Source: Flavobacterium sp. (lineage in GTDB: Bacteria > Bacteroidota > Bacteroidia > Flavobacteriales > Flavobacteriaceae). From it: 64,000 nucleotides of DNA. How positions within the stretch are numbered: position 1 is the stretch's first letter; every line of letters begins with the position of its first letter. Position numbers and translations under genes: made by a program. Where the stretch lies: the NCBI GenBank assembly GCA_018883065.1, contig VEQT01000001.1:1-64000 (forward strand), in the 5' to 3' direction. The notes beneath the pieces are model-generated. The model had not been told where the DNA came from. It saw only the letters and a list, made by a program, of their open reading frames with translations, and searched no databases. Positions 34,076-45,100 of this stretch are shown in pieces.

Positions 34076-35098
34076 ATGAACGAGCATTTAAATCCAACCA
34101 ATACCAATTTCAACCCCGAAGAGTTAGATCTTGAAAAAAAATTACGCCCATTGGCTTTTGATGATTTTTCAGGACAGGAGCAAATACTAGACAACCTAAA
34201 AGTATTTGTTGAAGCCGCCAATCAACGCAACGAGGCGCTTGATCACACTTTATTTCACGGGCCCCCGGGCTTAGGAAAAACCACCTTGGCCAATATTTTG
34301 GCTAATGAATTGGGTGTAGGTATTAAAATAACCTCAGGACCTGTGTTAGATAAACCAGGTGACTTGGCTGGCTTACTGACTAATTTAGATGATCGTGATG
34401 TATTGTTTATTGACGAAATCCATCGCCTTAGTCCAATCGTTGAAGAATATTTGTATTCGGCCATGGAAGATTTCAAGATTGATATCATGATCGAATCGGG
34501 ACCCAATGCACGCACAGTTCAAATTAATTTAAATCCATTCACATTGGTTGGGGCCACAACACGTTCGGGTTTGCTTACTGCTCCAATGCGTGCTCGATTT
34601 GGTATACAAAGTCGATTACAGTATTACAATACGGAGTTGCTTACTACCATTGTTCAACGCAGCTCTTCCATTTTAAAAATGCCTATATCCATGGAGGCCG
34701 CCATTGAAATTGCTGGACGAAGTCGAGGAACTCCTCGTATTGCCAACGCCTTATTGCGCAGGGTACGCGATTTTGCACAAATAAAAGGAAATGGAACCAT
34801 CGACATACAAATAGCCAAGTATGCACTTGAGGCACTTCATGTTGATTTGCATGGTCTTGACGAAATGGATAATAAAATATTGCTTACTATTATTGATAAA
34901 TTTAAAGGAGGTCCTGTTGGTTTATCTACCCTAGCAACTGCCGTCTCAGAAAGCAGCGAAACCATCGAAGAAGTCTATGAACCCTTTTTAATCCAAGAGG
35001 GATTCATTATGCGTACACCGCGTGGCCGTGAAGTTACCGAGAAAGCCTACCGTCATTTGGGCATTAGCAGACCAGCTGTGCAAGGGGGCTTGTTTTAG
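34076..35098 (+). CDS. ruvB: Holliday junction branch migration helicase RuvB
   Basis: AAA+ motor that drives branch migration with RuvA during recombination repair. The 340 residues include Walker [10 protein letters not shown] (62-70), Walker [11 protein letters not shown], the sensor segment [21 protein letters not shown] and the C-terminal winged helix ending [15 protein letters not shown]. ruvA lies 3.5 kb downstream, not adjacent, and ruvC is not in the window. Only about 35 bases follow the act-cox terminator, so it is a separate unit. Confidence 0.97.
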   Translation: MNEHLNPTNTNFNPEELDLEKKLRPLAFDDFSGQEQILDNLKVFVEAANQRNEALDHTLFHGPPGLGKTTLANILANELGVGIKITSGPVLDKPGDLAGLLTNLDDRDVLFIDEIHRLSPIVEEYLYSAMEDFKIDIMIESGPNARTVQINLNPFTLVGATTRSGLLTAPMRARFGIQSRLQYYNTELLTTIVQRSSSILKMPISMEAAIEIAGRSRGTPRIANALLRRVRDFAQIKGNGTIDIQIAKYALEALHVDLHGLDEMDNKILLTIIDKFKGGPVGLSTLATAVSESSETIEEVYEPFLIQEGFIMRTPRGREVTEKAYRHLGISRPAVQGGLF

Positions 35099-35105
35099 GG
35101 CATTT

Positions 35106-35162
35106 CCTCGTTTTGCCAAACGAGGTCGTGCTTTTCGCACTCGCTTTTTTGTTACACAAAAA
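35106..35162. repeat. Three consecutive small hairpins in the ruvB-queG spacer
   Basis: CCTCGTTT/AAACGAGG (35106-35125), GTGC/GCAC (35128-35140) and TTTTTGT/ACAAAAA (35146-35162) follow one another. The wording, including CAATCCCTAATGC just downstream, resembles a dispersed intergenic element I remember from Flavobacterium genomes, but I cannot check copies elsewhere. The second half could also act as a terminator for ruvB. Confidence 0.5.
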
Positions 35163-35195
35163 GAGCTCAAACATTCGCTTCAATCCCTAATGCAA

Positions 35196-36119
35196 ATGAT
35201 CAACAATAAAACCAACTACACTCAATTGATCAAATCCGAAGCCCAACGCCTCGGTTTTTTGTCCTGTGGCGTTTCTAAATCAGGTTTTTTAGAATCCGAA
35301 GCCCCGCGCTTAGAACGTTGGCTCAATCAAAATTACCACGGTGAAATGGCTTATATGGCCAATCATTTTGACAAGCGCTTAAACCCAAATTTGTTGGTTG
35401 ATGGAGCCAAAAGTGTCATATCATTATTACTCAATTATTATCCAGAAACACCCCAAATTGAAGATTCCTACAAAATTTCGAAGTACGCCTACGGACAAGA
35501 TTACCATACGGTTATAAAATCTAAATTAAAAGAACTGTTGCAATTTATTCAAACCGAAATCGGCGAAGTAAACGGGAGGGCTTTTGTCGATTCGGCACCG
35601 GTTTTAGACAAGGCCTGGGCAGCCAAAAGCGGCCTTGGATGGGTAGGCAAAAACAGCAACCTGATTACCCAACAAGTGGGTTCGTTTTATTTTATTGCTG
35701 AGTTGATTGTCGATCTCGAATTGGATTATGACTCGCCTACTACCGATCATTGCGGTACGTGTACGGCCTGTCTTGATGCCTGTCCAACTCAAGCTATAGT
35801 GGCGCCTTATGTGGTCGATGGCAGCAAATGCATCTCATACTTTACCATTGAACTCAAAAATGAAATGCCAGTCGAGATGAAGGGCCAATGGAACGATTGG
35901 ATTTTTGGTTGTGATGTGTGTCAGGATGTGTGTCCGTGGAATCGATTTTCTAAACCACATGCGGAACCCGAGTTTCAAGCTAACCCCGAATTATTGTCCC
36001 TTACCAAAAAAGATTGGGAAGAAATTACCCAAGAAACATTTGGCGTTTTAGCCAAAAATTCACCCCTCAAGAGAGCCAAGTGGGAGGGAATCAAACGCAA
36101 TATTGATTTCTTGAAATAA
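35196..36119 (+). CDS. queG: Epoxyqueuosine reductase
   Basis: Reduces epoxyqueuosine to queuosine in the anticodon of certain tRNAs, using a cobalamin and two [4Fe-4S] clusters. Visible are the cluster motifs [16 protein letters not shown] and [13 protein letters not shown], and the upstream [10 protein letters not shown]. The length of 307 residues is that of the short form without the C-terminal HEAT repeats of some homologues. The open frame reaches back into ruvB and through the hairpin element; only residues from [21 protein letters not shown] fit the family. The ATG at 35190, two codons earlier, is an equally possible start. Confidence 0.93.
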   Translation: MINNKTNYTQLIKSEAQRLGFLSCGVSKSGFLESEAPRLERWLNQNYHGEMAYMANHFDKRLNPNLLVDGAKSVISLLLNYYPETPQIEDSYKISKYAYGQDYHTVIKSKLKELLQFIQTEIGEVNGRAFVDSAPVLDKAWAAKSGLGWVGKNSNLITQQVGSFYFIAELIVDLELDYDSPTTDHCGTCTACLDACPTQAIVAPYVVDGSKCISYFTIELKNEMPVEMKGQWNDWIFGCDVCQDVCPWNRFSKPHAEPEFQANPELLSLTKKDWEEITQETFGVLAKNSPLKRAKWEGIKRNIDFLK

Positions 36120-36206
36120 CTTTTTTAGCCAATAACTTGATTGAAAGTACAGCTGAATAATAGCAAAAGAAACCACCAAAAAATTTCCATTTTTCATTGA
36201 TACTGC

Positions 36207-36214
36207 TACCTTTG
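36207..36214 (+). promoter_or_regulatory. -7 box of maeB
   Basis: TACCTTTG, 26 bases before the chosen ATG. No clear -33 partner. Confidence 0.5.
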
Positions 36215-36240
36215 CGAGTCGCAATAAATCCAAGTTGACC

Positions 36241-38535
36241 ATGAGTACTAGTAAAAGAAGAGAAGCACTTTTATATCACGCCAAGCCCACTCCGGGAAAA
36301 ATCCAAGTGGTTCCCACCAAAAAATATGCCACCCAACGCGATCTATCATTGGCCTATTCTCCTGGAGTTGCTGAGCCTTGTTTGGAGATTGCTAAAGACA
36401 TCAACAACGTGTACAAGTATACCGCAAAAGGTAATCTTGTTGCAGTAATCACAAACGGTACAGCTGTATTGGGTTTAGGCGATATTGGTCCAGAAGCATC
36501 AAAGCCAGTTATGGAAGGGAAGGCCTTGTTGTTTAAAATTTTTGCTGACATTGATGTATTTGATATCGAAATTGATACAAAGGACATCGATGCGTTTATT
36601 GAAACAGTTAAAAATATTGCTCCCACATTTGGTGGAATCAATTTAGAGGATATCAAAGCACCGGAGTCTTTTGAGATTGAACAGCGTTTGGTTGCTGAGC
36701 TCAATATTCCGGTTATGCACGACGACCAACACGGAACGGCAATCATTTCGTCAGCGGCCTTGTTAAATGCCTTGGAGCTTGCGAACAAGAAAATCGAAGA
36801 TGTAAAAATTGTGGTTTCGGGAGCTGGCTCTGCTGCTCTGGCTTGCGCCAATTTGTATGTTTTATTGGGTGTAAAGCCGGATCATATTATCATGTTTGAT
36901 AAGGATGGTTTGCTATCAAATGATCGCACCGATTTGTCAGATTTACAACGGCGTTATTCTAAGGAATTTAAAGGACTTACTTTGGCTCAGGCAATGCATG
37001 GTGCCGATGTCTTTTTAGGATTATCTGCCGGAAATATATTGACACCCGAAATGTTATTGGGTATGGCCAAAGATCCGATTGTTTTTGCCATGGCTAATCC
37101 TGTTCCAGAAATAGATTACGATTTGGCCATTGCCACCCGCAAAGACATTATCATGGCCACCGGACGATCCGATCATCCCAACCAAGTAAATAACGTGTTG
37201 GGCTTTCCATACATTTTTAGAGGTGCACTTGATGTGCGGGCAACTAAAATTAATGAAGCCATGAAAATGGCCGCTGTCAAGGCCTTGGCCGCCCTAGCCA
37301 AAGAATCAGTACCTGAACAAGTTAATATTGCCTATGGCGAAACCAAATTGGTTTTTGGTCGCGATTACATTATACCCAAGCCTTTCGACCCACGTTTAAT
37401 CACAATGGTAGCGCCAGCGGTAGCGCGAGCAGCTATGGAATCGGGGGTAGCAACCAATCCAATTTATGATTGGAACAAGTACGAAGAAGAATTATTAGAA
37501 CGATTGGGTTCAGACAATAAAATGGTGCGTTTGCTTACCAATCGAGCAAAAACTGATCCCAAACGCGTTGTTTTTGCTGAGGCCGATCAATTAGCTGTAC
37601 TCAAAGCAGCTCAAATAGTGTATGAAGAAGGCATTGGATATCCAATTTTATTGGGTAATCGTGAACACATCTTAGAACTCAAAGAAGAACTGGGTTTTGA
37701 TGCAGATGTGCCAATTTATGATCCCAAAACGAAAGAAGAGGATGTCCGTCGCTTGCATTATGCCGATATATTTTGGAATTCAAGACGCCGAAGAGGCATA
37801 TCATTATTAGATGCACAAAAGTGGATGAGGGAGCGCAATTATTTTGCAGCAATGATGATCAATGAAGGGGAGGCAGATGCACTTGTAACGGGCTATTCTC
37901 GCAGTTATCCGCTTGTTGTGAAACCCATGATGCAACTCATTGGTAAGGCGCCGGGAATTTCATTGATTGCCACCACTAACATGATGATGACTAATCGTGG
38001 CCCAATGTTTTTATCGGACACCGCTATCAACCCCAATCCTTCAGCCGATGATTTGGCAAAGATTGCGTTAATGACAGCCAAAACAGTTCGCATGTTTGGT
38101 ATGGAACCCGTAATCGCGATGGTTTCTTTTTCAAATTTTGGCTCATCAGCCGATAGTAGTGCCTCAAAAGTGAGAGAAGCGGTAGCGTATTTGCATCAGG
38201 AACACCCAGAACTTATTGTTGATGGTGAAATCCAAGCAGATTTTGCGTTAAATCCAGACATGCTTAAGGAAAAGTTTCCGTTCTCAAAATTAGCTGACCA
38301 CAAAGTAAACACGCTGGTTTTTCCTAATTTGGAATCAGCAAACATTACCTATAAATTATTAAAAGAACTGTATAAAGTAGATTCAATTGGTCCAATTATG
38401 CTAGGCATGGCCAAACCAGTTCACATTTTTCAGTTGGGAGCAAGTGTTGAAGAGATGGTCAACATGGCTGCAGTAGCTGTGGTTGATGCACAAGAAAAAG
38501 CCAAACGACAACGAGAATTACAAACAACTAATTAG
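36241..38535 (+). CDS. maeB: NADP-dependent malic enzyme with phosphotransacetylase-like domain
   Basis: Converts malate to pyruvate and carbon dioxide with reduction of NADP. Of 764 residues, about 1-430 are the malic enzyme (YSPGVAEPCLEIA, NGTAVLGLGDIG, MHDDQHGTAIISSAALLNAL, VSGAGSAALACA). About 435-760 resemble phosphate acetyltransferase (KRVVFAEADQLAVLKAA, ALVTGYSRSYPL), a regulatory rather than catalytic domain in studied relatives. The frame includes a TTG at 36235, but the ATG at 36241 giving MSTSKRREALLYHAKPTPGKI is the natural start. It is monocistronic, with a promoter box upstream. Confidence 0.95.
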   Translation: MSTSKRREALLYHAKPTPGKIQVVPTKKYATQRDLSLAYSPGVAEPCLEIAKDINNVYKYTAKGNLVAVITNGTAVLGLGDIGPEASKPVMEGKALLFKIFADIDVFDIEIDTKDIDAFIETVKNIAPTFGGINLEDIKAPESFEIEQRLVAELNIPVMHDDQHGTAIISSAALLNALELANKKIEDVKIVVSGAGSAALACANLYVLLGVKPDHIIMFDKDGLLSNDRTDLSDLQRRYSKEFKGLTLAQAMHGADVFLGLSAGNILTPEMLLGMAKDPIVFAMANPVPEIDYDLAIATRKDIIMATGRSDHPNQVNNVLGFPYIFRGALDVRATKINEAMKMAAVKALAALAKESVPEQVNIAYGETKLVFGRDYIIPKPFDPRLITMVAPAVARAAMESGVATNPIYDWNKYEEELLERLGSDNKMVRLLTNRAKTDPKRVVFAEADQLAVLKAAQIVYEEGIGYPILLGNREHILELKEELGFDADVPIYDPKTKEEDVRRLHYADIFWNSRRRRGISLLDAQKWMRERNYFAAMMINEGEADALVTGYSRSYPLVVKPMMQLIGKAPGISLIATTNMMMTNRGPMFLSDTAINPNPSADDLAKIALMTAKTVRMFGMEPVIAMVSFSNFGSSADSSASKVREAVAYLHQEHPELIVDGEIQADFALNPDMLKEKFPFSKLADHKVNTLVFPNLESANITYKLLKELYKVDSIGPIMLGMAKPVHIFQLGASVEEMVNMAAVAVVDAQEKAKRQRELQTTN

Positions 38536-38571
38536 CCAATAAATTCATGGCCTGTAGCCAATTCTTTTTTC

Positions 38572-38579
38572 TATATTTG
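38572..38579 (+). promoter_or_regulatory. -7 box of ruvA-sprA
   Basis: TATATTTG, 17 bases before the ruvA start codon. No clear -33 partner. Confidence 0.5.
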
Positions 38580-38596
38580 GTTCGATTTCATTCAGT

Positions 38597-39178
38597 ATGA
38601 TTGCACACATTCAAGGTAAATTAGTTGAGAAAACCCCCACAGACGTTGTCATTGATTGTGGTGGGGTTGGATATCACATTCATATTTCATTGCATACCTA
38701 TGCGCTTTTGCCACAAAGTGATTTTGTAAAACTCTATACCTATCTTCAAATCAAGGAAGATGCGCATTCGCTTTTTGGTTTTGTCGAAAAATCAGAGCGG
38801 GAGCTTTTTAAGTTGTTATTGTCTGTTTCGGGTATTGGAGCAAGTATAGCACGAACTATGTTGTCTTCATTAGATCCAAAGCAAATTATACAAGCATTAG
38901 CTTTAGGTGATGTTGCAACTATTCAATCCATAAAAGGAATTGGACTCAAAACAGCCCAACGCGCCATCTTAGATTTAAAAGAGAAAGTGGTTAAAATCTA
39001 TCAAATTGATGAAGTTTCTTTGTCGTCAAACAATACAAACAAAGACGAAGCGTTATCTGCTTTGGAAGTTTTAGGGTTTAATCGAAAAATAGCCGAAAAA
39101 GTAGTTGATCGATTGGCAAAAGATAGCCCAGATGCTAGTGTAGAGGCCTTGATAAAGTTGGCTTTGAAAAATTTATAA
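38597..39178 (+). CDS. ruvA: Holliday junction binding protein RuvA
   Basis: Binds four-way junctions and recruits RuvB. The 193 residues show the N-terminal OB fold (MIAHIQGKLVEKTPTDVVID), two helix-hairpin-helix motifs (LLLSVSGIGASIA; IKGIGLKTAQRAILDLKEK) and the C-terminal RuvB-contact domain (ALSALEVLGFNRKIAEKVV). sprA begins three bases after its stop codon, so the two are co-transcribed although unrelated in function. Confidence 0.97.
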   Translation: MIAHIQGKLVEKTPTDVVIDCGGVGYHIHISLHTYALLPQSDFVKLYTYLQIKEDAHSLFGFVEKSERELFKLLLSVSGIGASIARTMLSSLDPKQIIQALALGDVATIQSIKGIGLKTAQRAILDLKEKVVKIYQIDEVSLSSNNTNKDEALSALEVLGFNRKIAEKVVDRLAKDSPDASVEALIKLALKNL

Positions 39179-39181
39179 TTT

Positions 39182-42100
39182 GTGAAAAATAATTACCCGT
39201 TCATACGTATTCCTAAACTACTGCATTTCCTAGTTGGTCTTGTTTTTTTATGTGCGTTTCAAGCAAGTGCACAAGTAGAAGAGGAGGAGCCCGAAGACTC
39301 GATTAAAACGGGCAGCAGCTTGGGTAAACTTACCCTCAAAAATCCGCCCAGCGTATTAGAAGCCTATACGTATGATCCCGTTACCGATCGGTATGTATAT
39401 ACCAATTCGGTTGATGGATTTAATATTAGTTATCCCATTATTTTAACGCCTAAAGAATACGACCAATTGGTATTGCGGGAATCCATGCGCAACTATTTCA
39501 AAAAGAAGGGCGACGCTATGGATGGTAAAAAAGAAGGGTCAGAAGAAGCAAAACGCGACTTACTCCCCCGCTATTATGTAAATTCTGGATTTTTTAGTTC
39601 GATTTTTGGAAGCAACACCATCGACGTTAAGCCATCTGGTTCGGTTGAAATTGACTTGGGATTGCGTTACACCAAATTAGATAATCCCGCCATTTCTCCC
39701 AGAAACAGAACCGCTACCACCTTTGATTTTAATCAGCGAATCAGCATGAGTTTGATGGGTAAAGTAGGAACCCGTTTGCAGGTAACAGCTAATTATGACA
39801 CTCAGTCCACCTTTGCATTTCAGAACGCAGTAAAATTAGAATACACCCCTACTGAAGATGATATTGTTCAAAAAATTGAAGTAGGTAACGTGAGTTTGCC
39901 ACTAAACAGTTCGTTGATTCGTGGAGCACAGAGTTTATTTGGTGTAAAAGCATTGTTGCAATTTGGCAAAACCAGTGTAACCGGTATTTTCTCTGAGCAA
40001 AAATCACAAACCAAATCGGTTACTGCTCAAGGCGGGGGTACCATCCAAGATTTTGAACTGTTTGCATTGGATTATGACTCCGACCGCCACTTTTTCCTTT
40101 CGCAATACTTTCGCAACAAATATGATGGAGCATTAAAAAACTACCCCTTTATTGACAGCCGAGTGCAAATCACAAGACTTGAAGTATGGGTAACCAATAG
40201 ACAAAACAGGATATCCAATACCAATAATAACCTGCGAAATATTATAGCATTACAGGATTTAGGGGAATCACAAATTCCAAACGTACCCGATACCGATGTG
40301 GTAATTACACCCAATACCACGGGTTTCTTTTTGGTTGATCCCAATTCGCCCGTGGACAACAAAAACAACAAATACGATCCGAGTCTTATTAACACAGGAG
40401 GCGGTTATTTGAATCCACAAATTCGTGAAATTGCAACTGCTGGACAAGGTTTTACAGGAGTTGTAGGTGTAGAAGCACAAGATTATGCCAAGTTAGAGAA
40501 TGCCCGTAAATTAAACACCAACGAATTCTCGTTTAATCCCCAATTGGGATACATTTCCTTACAACAACGGTTGGCCAATGACGAGGTTTTAGCAGTTGCG
40601 TACCAATATACCATTGGCGATCAAGTATATCAAGTGGGTGAATTTGGAAATGATGGGGTTGATGCAACGCAGGTAGGTACCACAGATGGCAATACCGGTC
40701 AGCCTTCGATTACCAGTCAAACCCTATTGTTGAAAATGCTAAAAAGTAACCTCACAAATGTTGAAGCCCCCATTTGGAATTTGATGATGAAAAACATTTA
40801 TCAAATTCCCGGAGCTTATCAGTTGCAGCAGGACGACTTTAAATTCAATATTTTCTATGCCGATCCCTCTCCGCTGAATTACATCAAACCACTTGATGGA
40901 ACACCATTCCCGTCAAATCCTTTGCCAGAGAATCGCTTGGCTGAAACGCCATTATTAAAGGTGTTTAATTTAGACAAGTTAAACATAACCAATGATCCAC
41001 AAATTGGTGGCGATGGTTTCTTCGATTTTTTGCCTGGACTCACCGTTGATCCGCAAAATGGACGAATTATTTTTACCGCTGTAGAGCCATTCGGAAAATT
41101 AATTTTCAACAAATTACGACTCAACGATACAGAAAATTACGACGGAAATCCTACCTCTTTGTTGGACTACAATGACAACCAACGCAAGTATGTGTTTAAA
41201 AGTTTGTATGACCAAACCCAAGCAACTGCCTTACAAGAAAGCGCTAAAAACAAATATCTACTTAAAGGAAAATTCAAATCAACAGGTGGTGACGGGATTC
41301 CCATCGGGGCCTTTAATGTGCCAAAAGGATCTGTAGTAGTTACCGCTGGTGGAAGAATTTTAGTAGAAGGAGTTGATTACAGTGTGAATTACCAAGCGGG
41401 TCGGGTTCAAATTTTAGATCCAGCTTTGCAGGCCTCTAACACCCCCATTGAAGTTTCGGTAGAAAACAATTCTACTTTTGGTCAACAAACTCGACGCTTT
41501 ATGGGATTTAATGTGGAGCACAAGTTTTCTGAAAAATTTGTTGTAGGCGGTACTTTTTTAAAAATGACAGAGCGCCCCATGACCACAAAATCATCCTATG
41601 GGCAAGAATCAGTAAACAATACCATTTTTGGGGTTAATACCAATTTCTCTACCGATGTTCCTTTATTAACGCGCTGGGTTAATAAGTTGCCCAATATGGA
41701 TACCGATGTGCCGTCCACCTTTTCCTTGAGAGGAGAAGTTGCATTCTTAAAACCGGAGGCTTCTCAAGGGGATCAATTTGGTGGTGAAGCAACCATTTAT
41801 GTAGATGATTTTGAGGGATCTCAGTCCAATATTGATTTGCGTACCCCTACTTCTTGGACGTTAAGTTCAACACCCGTAACAACCGTAAAAGATTTTAATG
41901 AAGGTGCAGCAGGATTAGCCTATGGCGAAAAACGCGCCAAATTGAGTTGGTATAGCATTGACCCTATTTTTTATACACAACGGCCGGGTGGCATTTCTAT
42001 AGACGATATTTCATCCAATAAAACTCGACGAATTTTTAGTCAAGAATTATATCCCAATACCGATATCGCTGTGGGACAAAGTCAGGTGATCAACACGTTT

Positions 42101-45100
42101 GATTTAACGTATTATCCCAAAGAACGCGGTCCATACAACAACAATCCATTTGCCACAAACCTAAATGAGTTGCCCAATCCAAAGGATAACTTTGGCGGAA
42201 TCACACGGTCTTTAAACTCCACCAATTTTGAGCAAGGCAATGTAGAGTACATTCAGTTTTGGATGTTAGATCCCTATGTTGGAAATGATGTTACACCCCA
42301 AGAATTAGCCAATCCCGGAAAAATTGTTTTCAATTTGGGTTCTATTTCCGAGGATATTTTAAAGGATGGAAGAAAACAGTTTGAAAATGGATTGCCTGAA
42401 GTGGGCTCTACCTTGGCACCCTATTCCACACCTTGGGGGAAAGTTCCTGTTTCTCAGTCCTTGTTGTATGCCTTTGATACCAATGAAGGAAACAGACAGG
42501 TTCAGGATGTTGGATTTGATGGCTTGGCTGACGCACAAGAATCTGCCATTTACACCAACTTTGCTGGACTACCCGATCCTGCAGCCGATAATTATTCGTT
42601 TTATTTAAGTGAAGCAGGATCAGTTTTAGACCGGTATAAAAATTACAACGGGATGGAGGGAAATTCCCCCGTGAGTGTTACCGATACCAATCGAGGAAAT
42701 TCAACTCTTCCCGATGTTGAAGACGTTAACCGTGACAATACCATGGATGGTTTTAATGCCTACTATGAATACCAAATTGATTTGCAACCCAATATGAACG
42801 TGGGTTCTTCTCCTTATGTAACCAATGTAATGGAAACGGTGGCGCAAACACCAGGCGCTACAGGTGGAGACACTACACCAGCTCGTTGGATTCAATTTAA
42901 AATTCCGGTCACTCAATTTCAAGACAAAGTAGGGCCAATTTCTGATTTTCGTTCCATACGGTTTATGCGTATATACATGACCGATTTTGAGAACCAAATT
43001 ACACTTCGTTTTGGCGCGTTGGATTTGGTGAGAGGAGAGTGGCGACGCTACTTGAAATCATTGGATGCAGAAGATGATCAAACCAACGATTTAGATGGAA
43101 CCGACTTTGATATCGAAACCGTAAATATTCAAGAAAATTCTGAGCGACTTCCCATCAATTATATCTCGCCACCAGGCGTAGTACGTGAGCAATTGTTTAA
43201 CAACAATTCCATCATCAACCAAAATGAACAATCCTTGGCGCTGCGTGTAAAAGATTTAGAAACCACTGATTCTAGGGCGGTATTTAAAAACATTAGTGTG
43301 GACATGCGCCAATTTAAAAAACTGAAAATGTTTATCCACGCCGAGGCATTGGTTGCTGATGCAGCTCCCGTTGCCAACAACGAAATGGTAGGATTTATTC
43401 GATTTGGAAACGACTTTACCGAGAACTTTTACCAAATTGAAATCCCGTTAGAAGTATCTGCAGCCGGATCCAATACACCAGAATTGGTTTGGCCAGAAGC
43501 CAATAACATTGATTTACAATTGGATTTGTTAACCCAACTTAAAATATTGTCTCGTCAACAACCGCCATTGGGACCAAACGAAATATTTTATCAAATGGAA
43601 AATCAGTTGGATCCTTCGCGTCCAGCCAAGTTAAAAATTGGTGTGCGAGGAAATCCAAATTTTGGATTGGTTCGTACCTTGATGGTTGGTATTAAAAACA
43701 ATACAACTGGCGGTACTGATCCTTCTGGCGCACCGCTCACTCCAAAAGACGTAAGTGGTGAAGTCTGGTTTAACGAATTGCGTTTGGCCGACATGGACAA
43801 CAAAGGGGGTATGGCTGCAGTAGTAAACATCGATGGTAATATTGCTGATTTTGCAACGGTATCGGCTACCGGAAAAATGAGTACAATCGGTTTTGGTACT
43901 TTGGAGCAAGGACCCAACGAACGCAGTCGTGATGACATGCAGCAATACAACATTGTGACCAATTTAAGTTTGGGTAAATTATTGCCAAAAAAATGGAACA
44001 TCACCTTGCCATTCAATTATGCGATTGGCGAAGAAACCATTACCCCACAGTATGATCCTTTTAGTCAGGATATTCGCCTTCAACAATTATTAGATATTAC
44101 TGCCGACGCCAATGAAAGAGAAAATATCCGAAGCCGTGCGATCGATTATACCAAAAGACAAAGCATCAACTTTATTGGCGTGCGAAAAGAGCGTTCGGAA
44201 AAACAAAAAACACGTATTTACGATCCCGAAAACCTCACCTTGTCGTATTCCTACAATGAGGTAAACCGACACAACTACGAAATTGAAAGTTTTAGGGACC
44301 AGCAGGTGAGAACAACCGCTGATTATTCTTTTACCATTCAGCCCAAGCCAGTAGAACCACTCAAGAAAAGTAAATTTTTGAAAAAGAGCGAATATTGGAA
44401 AATGTTGCGTGATTTCAATTTTAATTACATGCCGTCAACCATTAATTTCAGCAGTACAATTTTGCGTCAATTCAACAAACAACAGTTTCGACAAGTTGAT
44501 GTTGAAGGAATCCCACTTGATCCGTTATACAGAAGAAACTTCTTGTTTAACTACCAGTACGGGTTCAATTACAACATGACCAAGTCGCTTAAATTCAATT
44601 ACACGGCCACATCCAGTAACATTGTGCGCAATTATTTAAATGAATTTAATGAACCCGATAATTCGGTAACCATTTGGGATGATTATTGGGATGTGGGTGA
44701 TCCAAATCAGCATTCACAGCAATTTGTTGTCAACTATGACATACCAATTAACAAAATTCCTGTTTTAAGTTTTGTGAAATCAACCTATTCCTATACGGGA
44801 GATTACAACTGGCAACGTGCCTCCTTGGCTTTGTCTGAGTTTGTAGATGAAAATGGGGTATCGTACAATTTAGGAAACACCATTCAAAATGCATCCTCAC
44901 ATAAGTTAAATACAACCTTTAACATGGATGCCTTTTATAAATACATCGGTCTTTCTAAAAATAAAGGAAAAACACCTGCAAAAACAGCGCAATCTACGGC
45001 ACCCAAACCCGGACAAAAAGTGGCCAACGCTGCGCCTCAGGTGGCCAATGAGGGAAGTTTATTTGTAAATGGATTGATTGGCTTTTTAACTAGTGTGCGA

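Noticed and set aside
35022..35195. N-terminal extension of QueG
   Set aside because: It overlaps ruvB in another frame and translates the hairpin element; only residues from 35190/35196 fit the family.
36354..36851. 165-codon frame antisense to maeB
   Set aside because: Lies opposite the malic enzyme motifs; composition is a mirror of that gene.
43603..44016. 137-codon frame antisense to sprA
   Set aside because: Long antisense frames are expected in a 7.3-kb gene; no start signals or family features.
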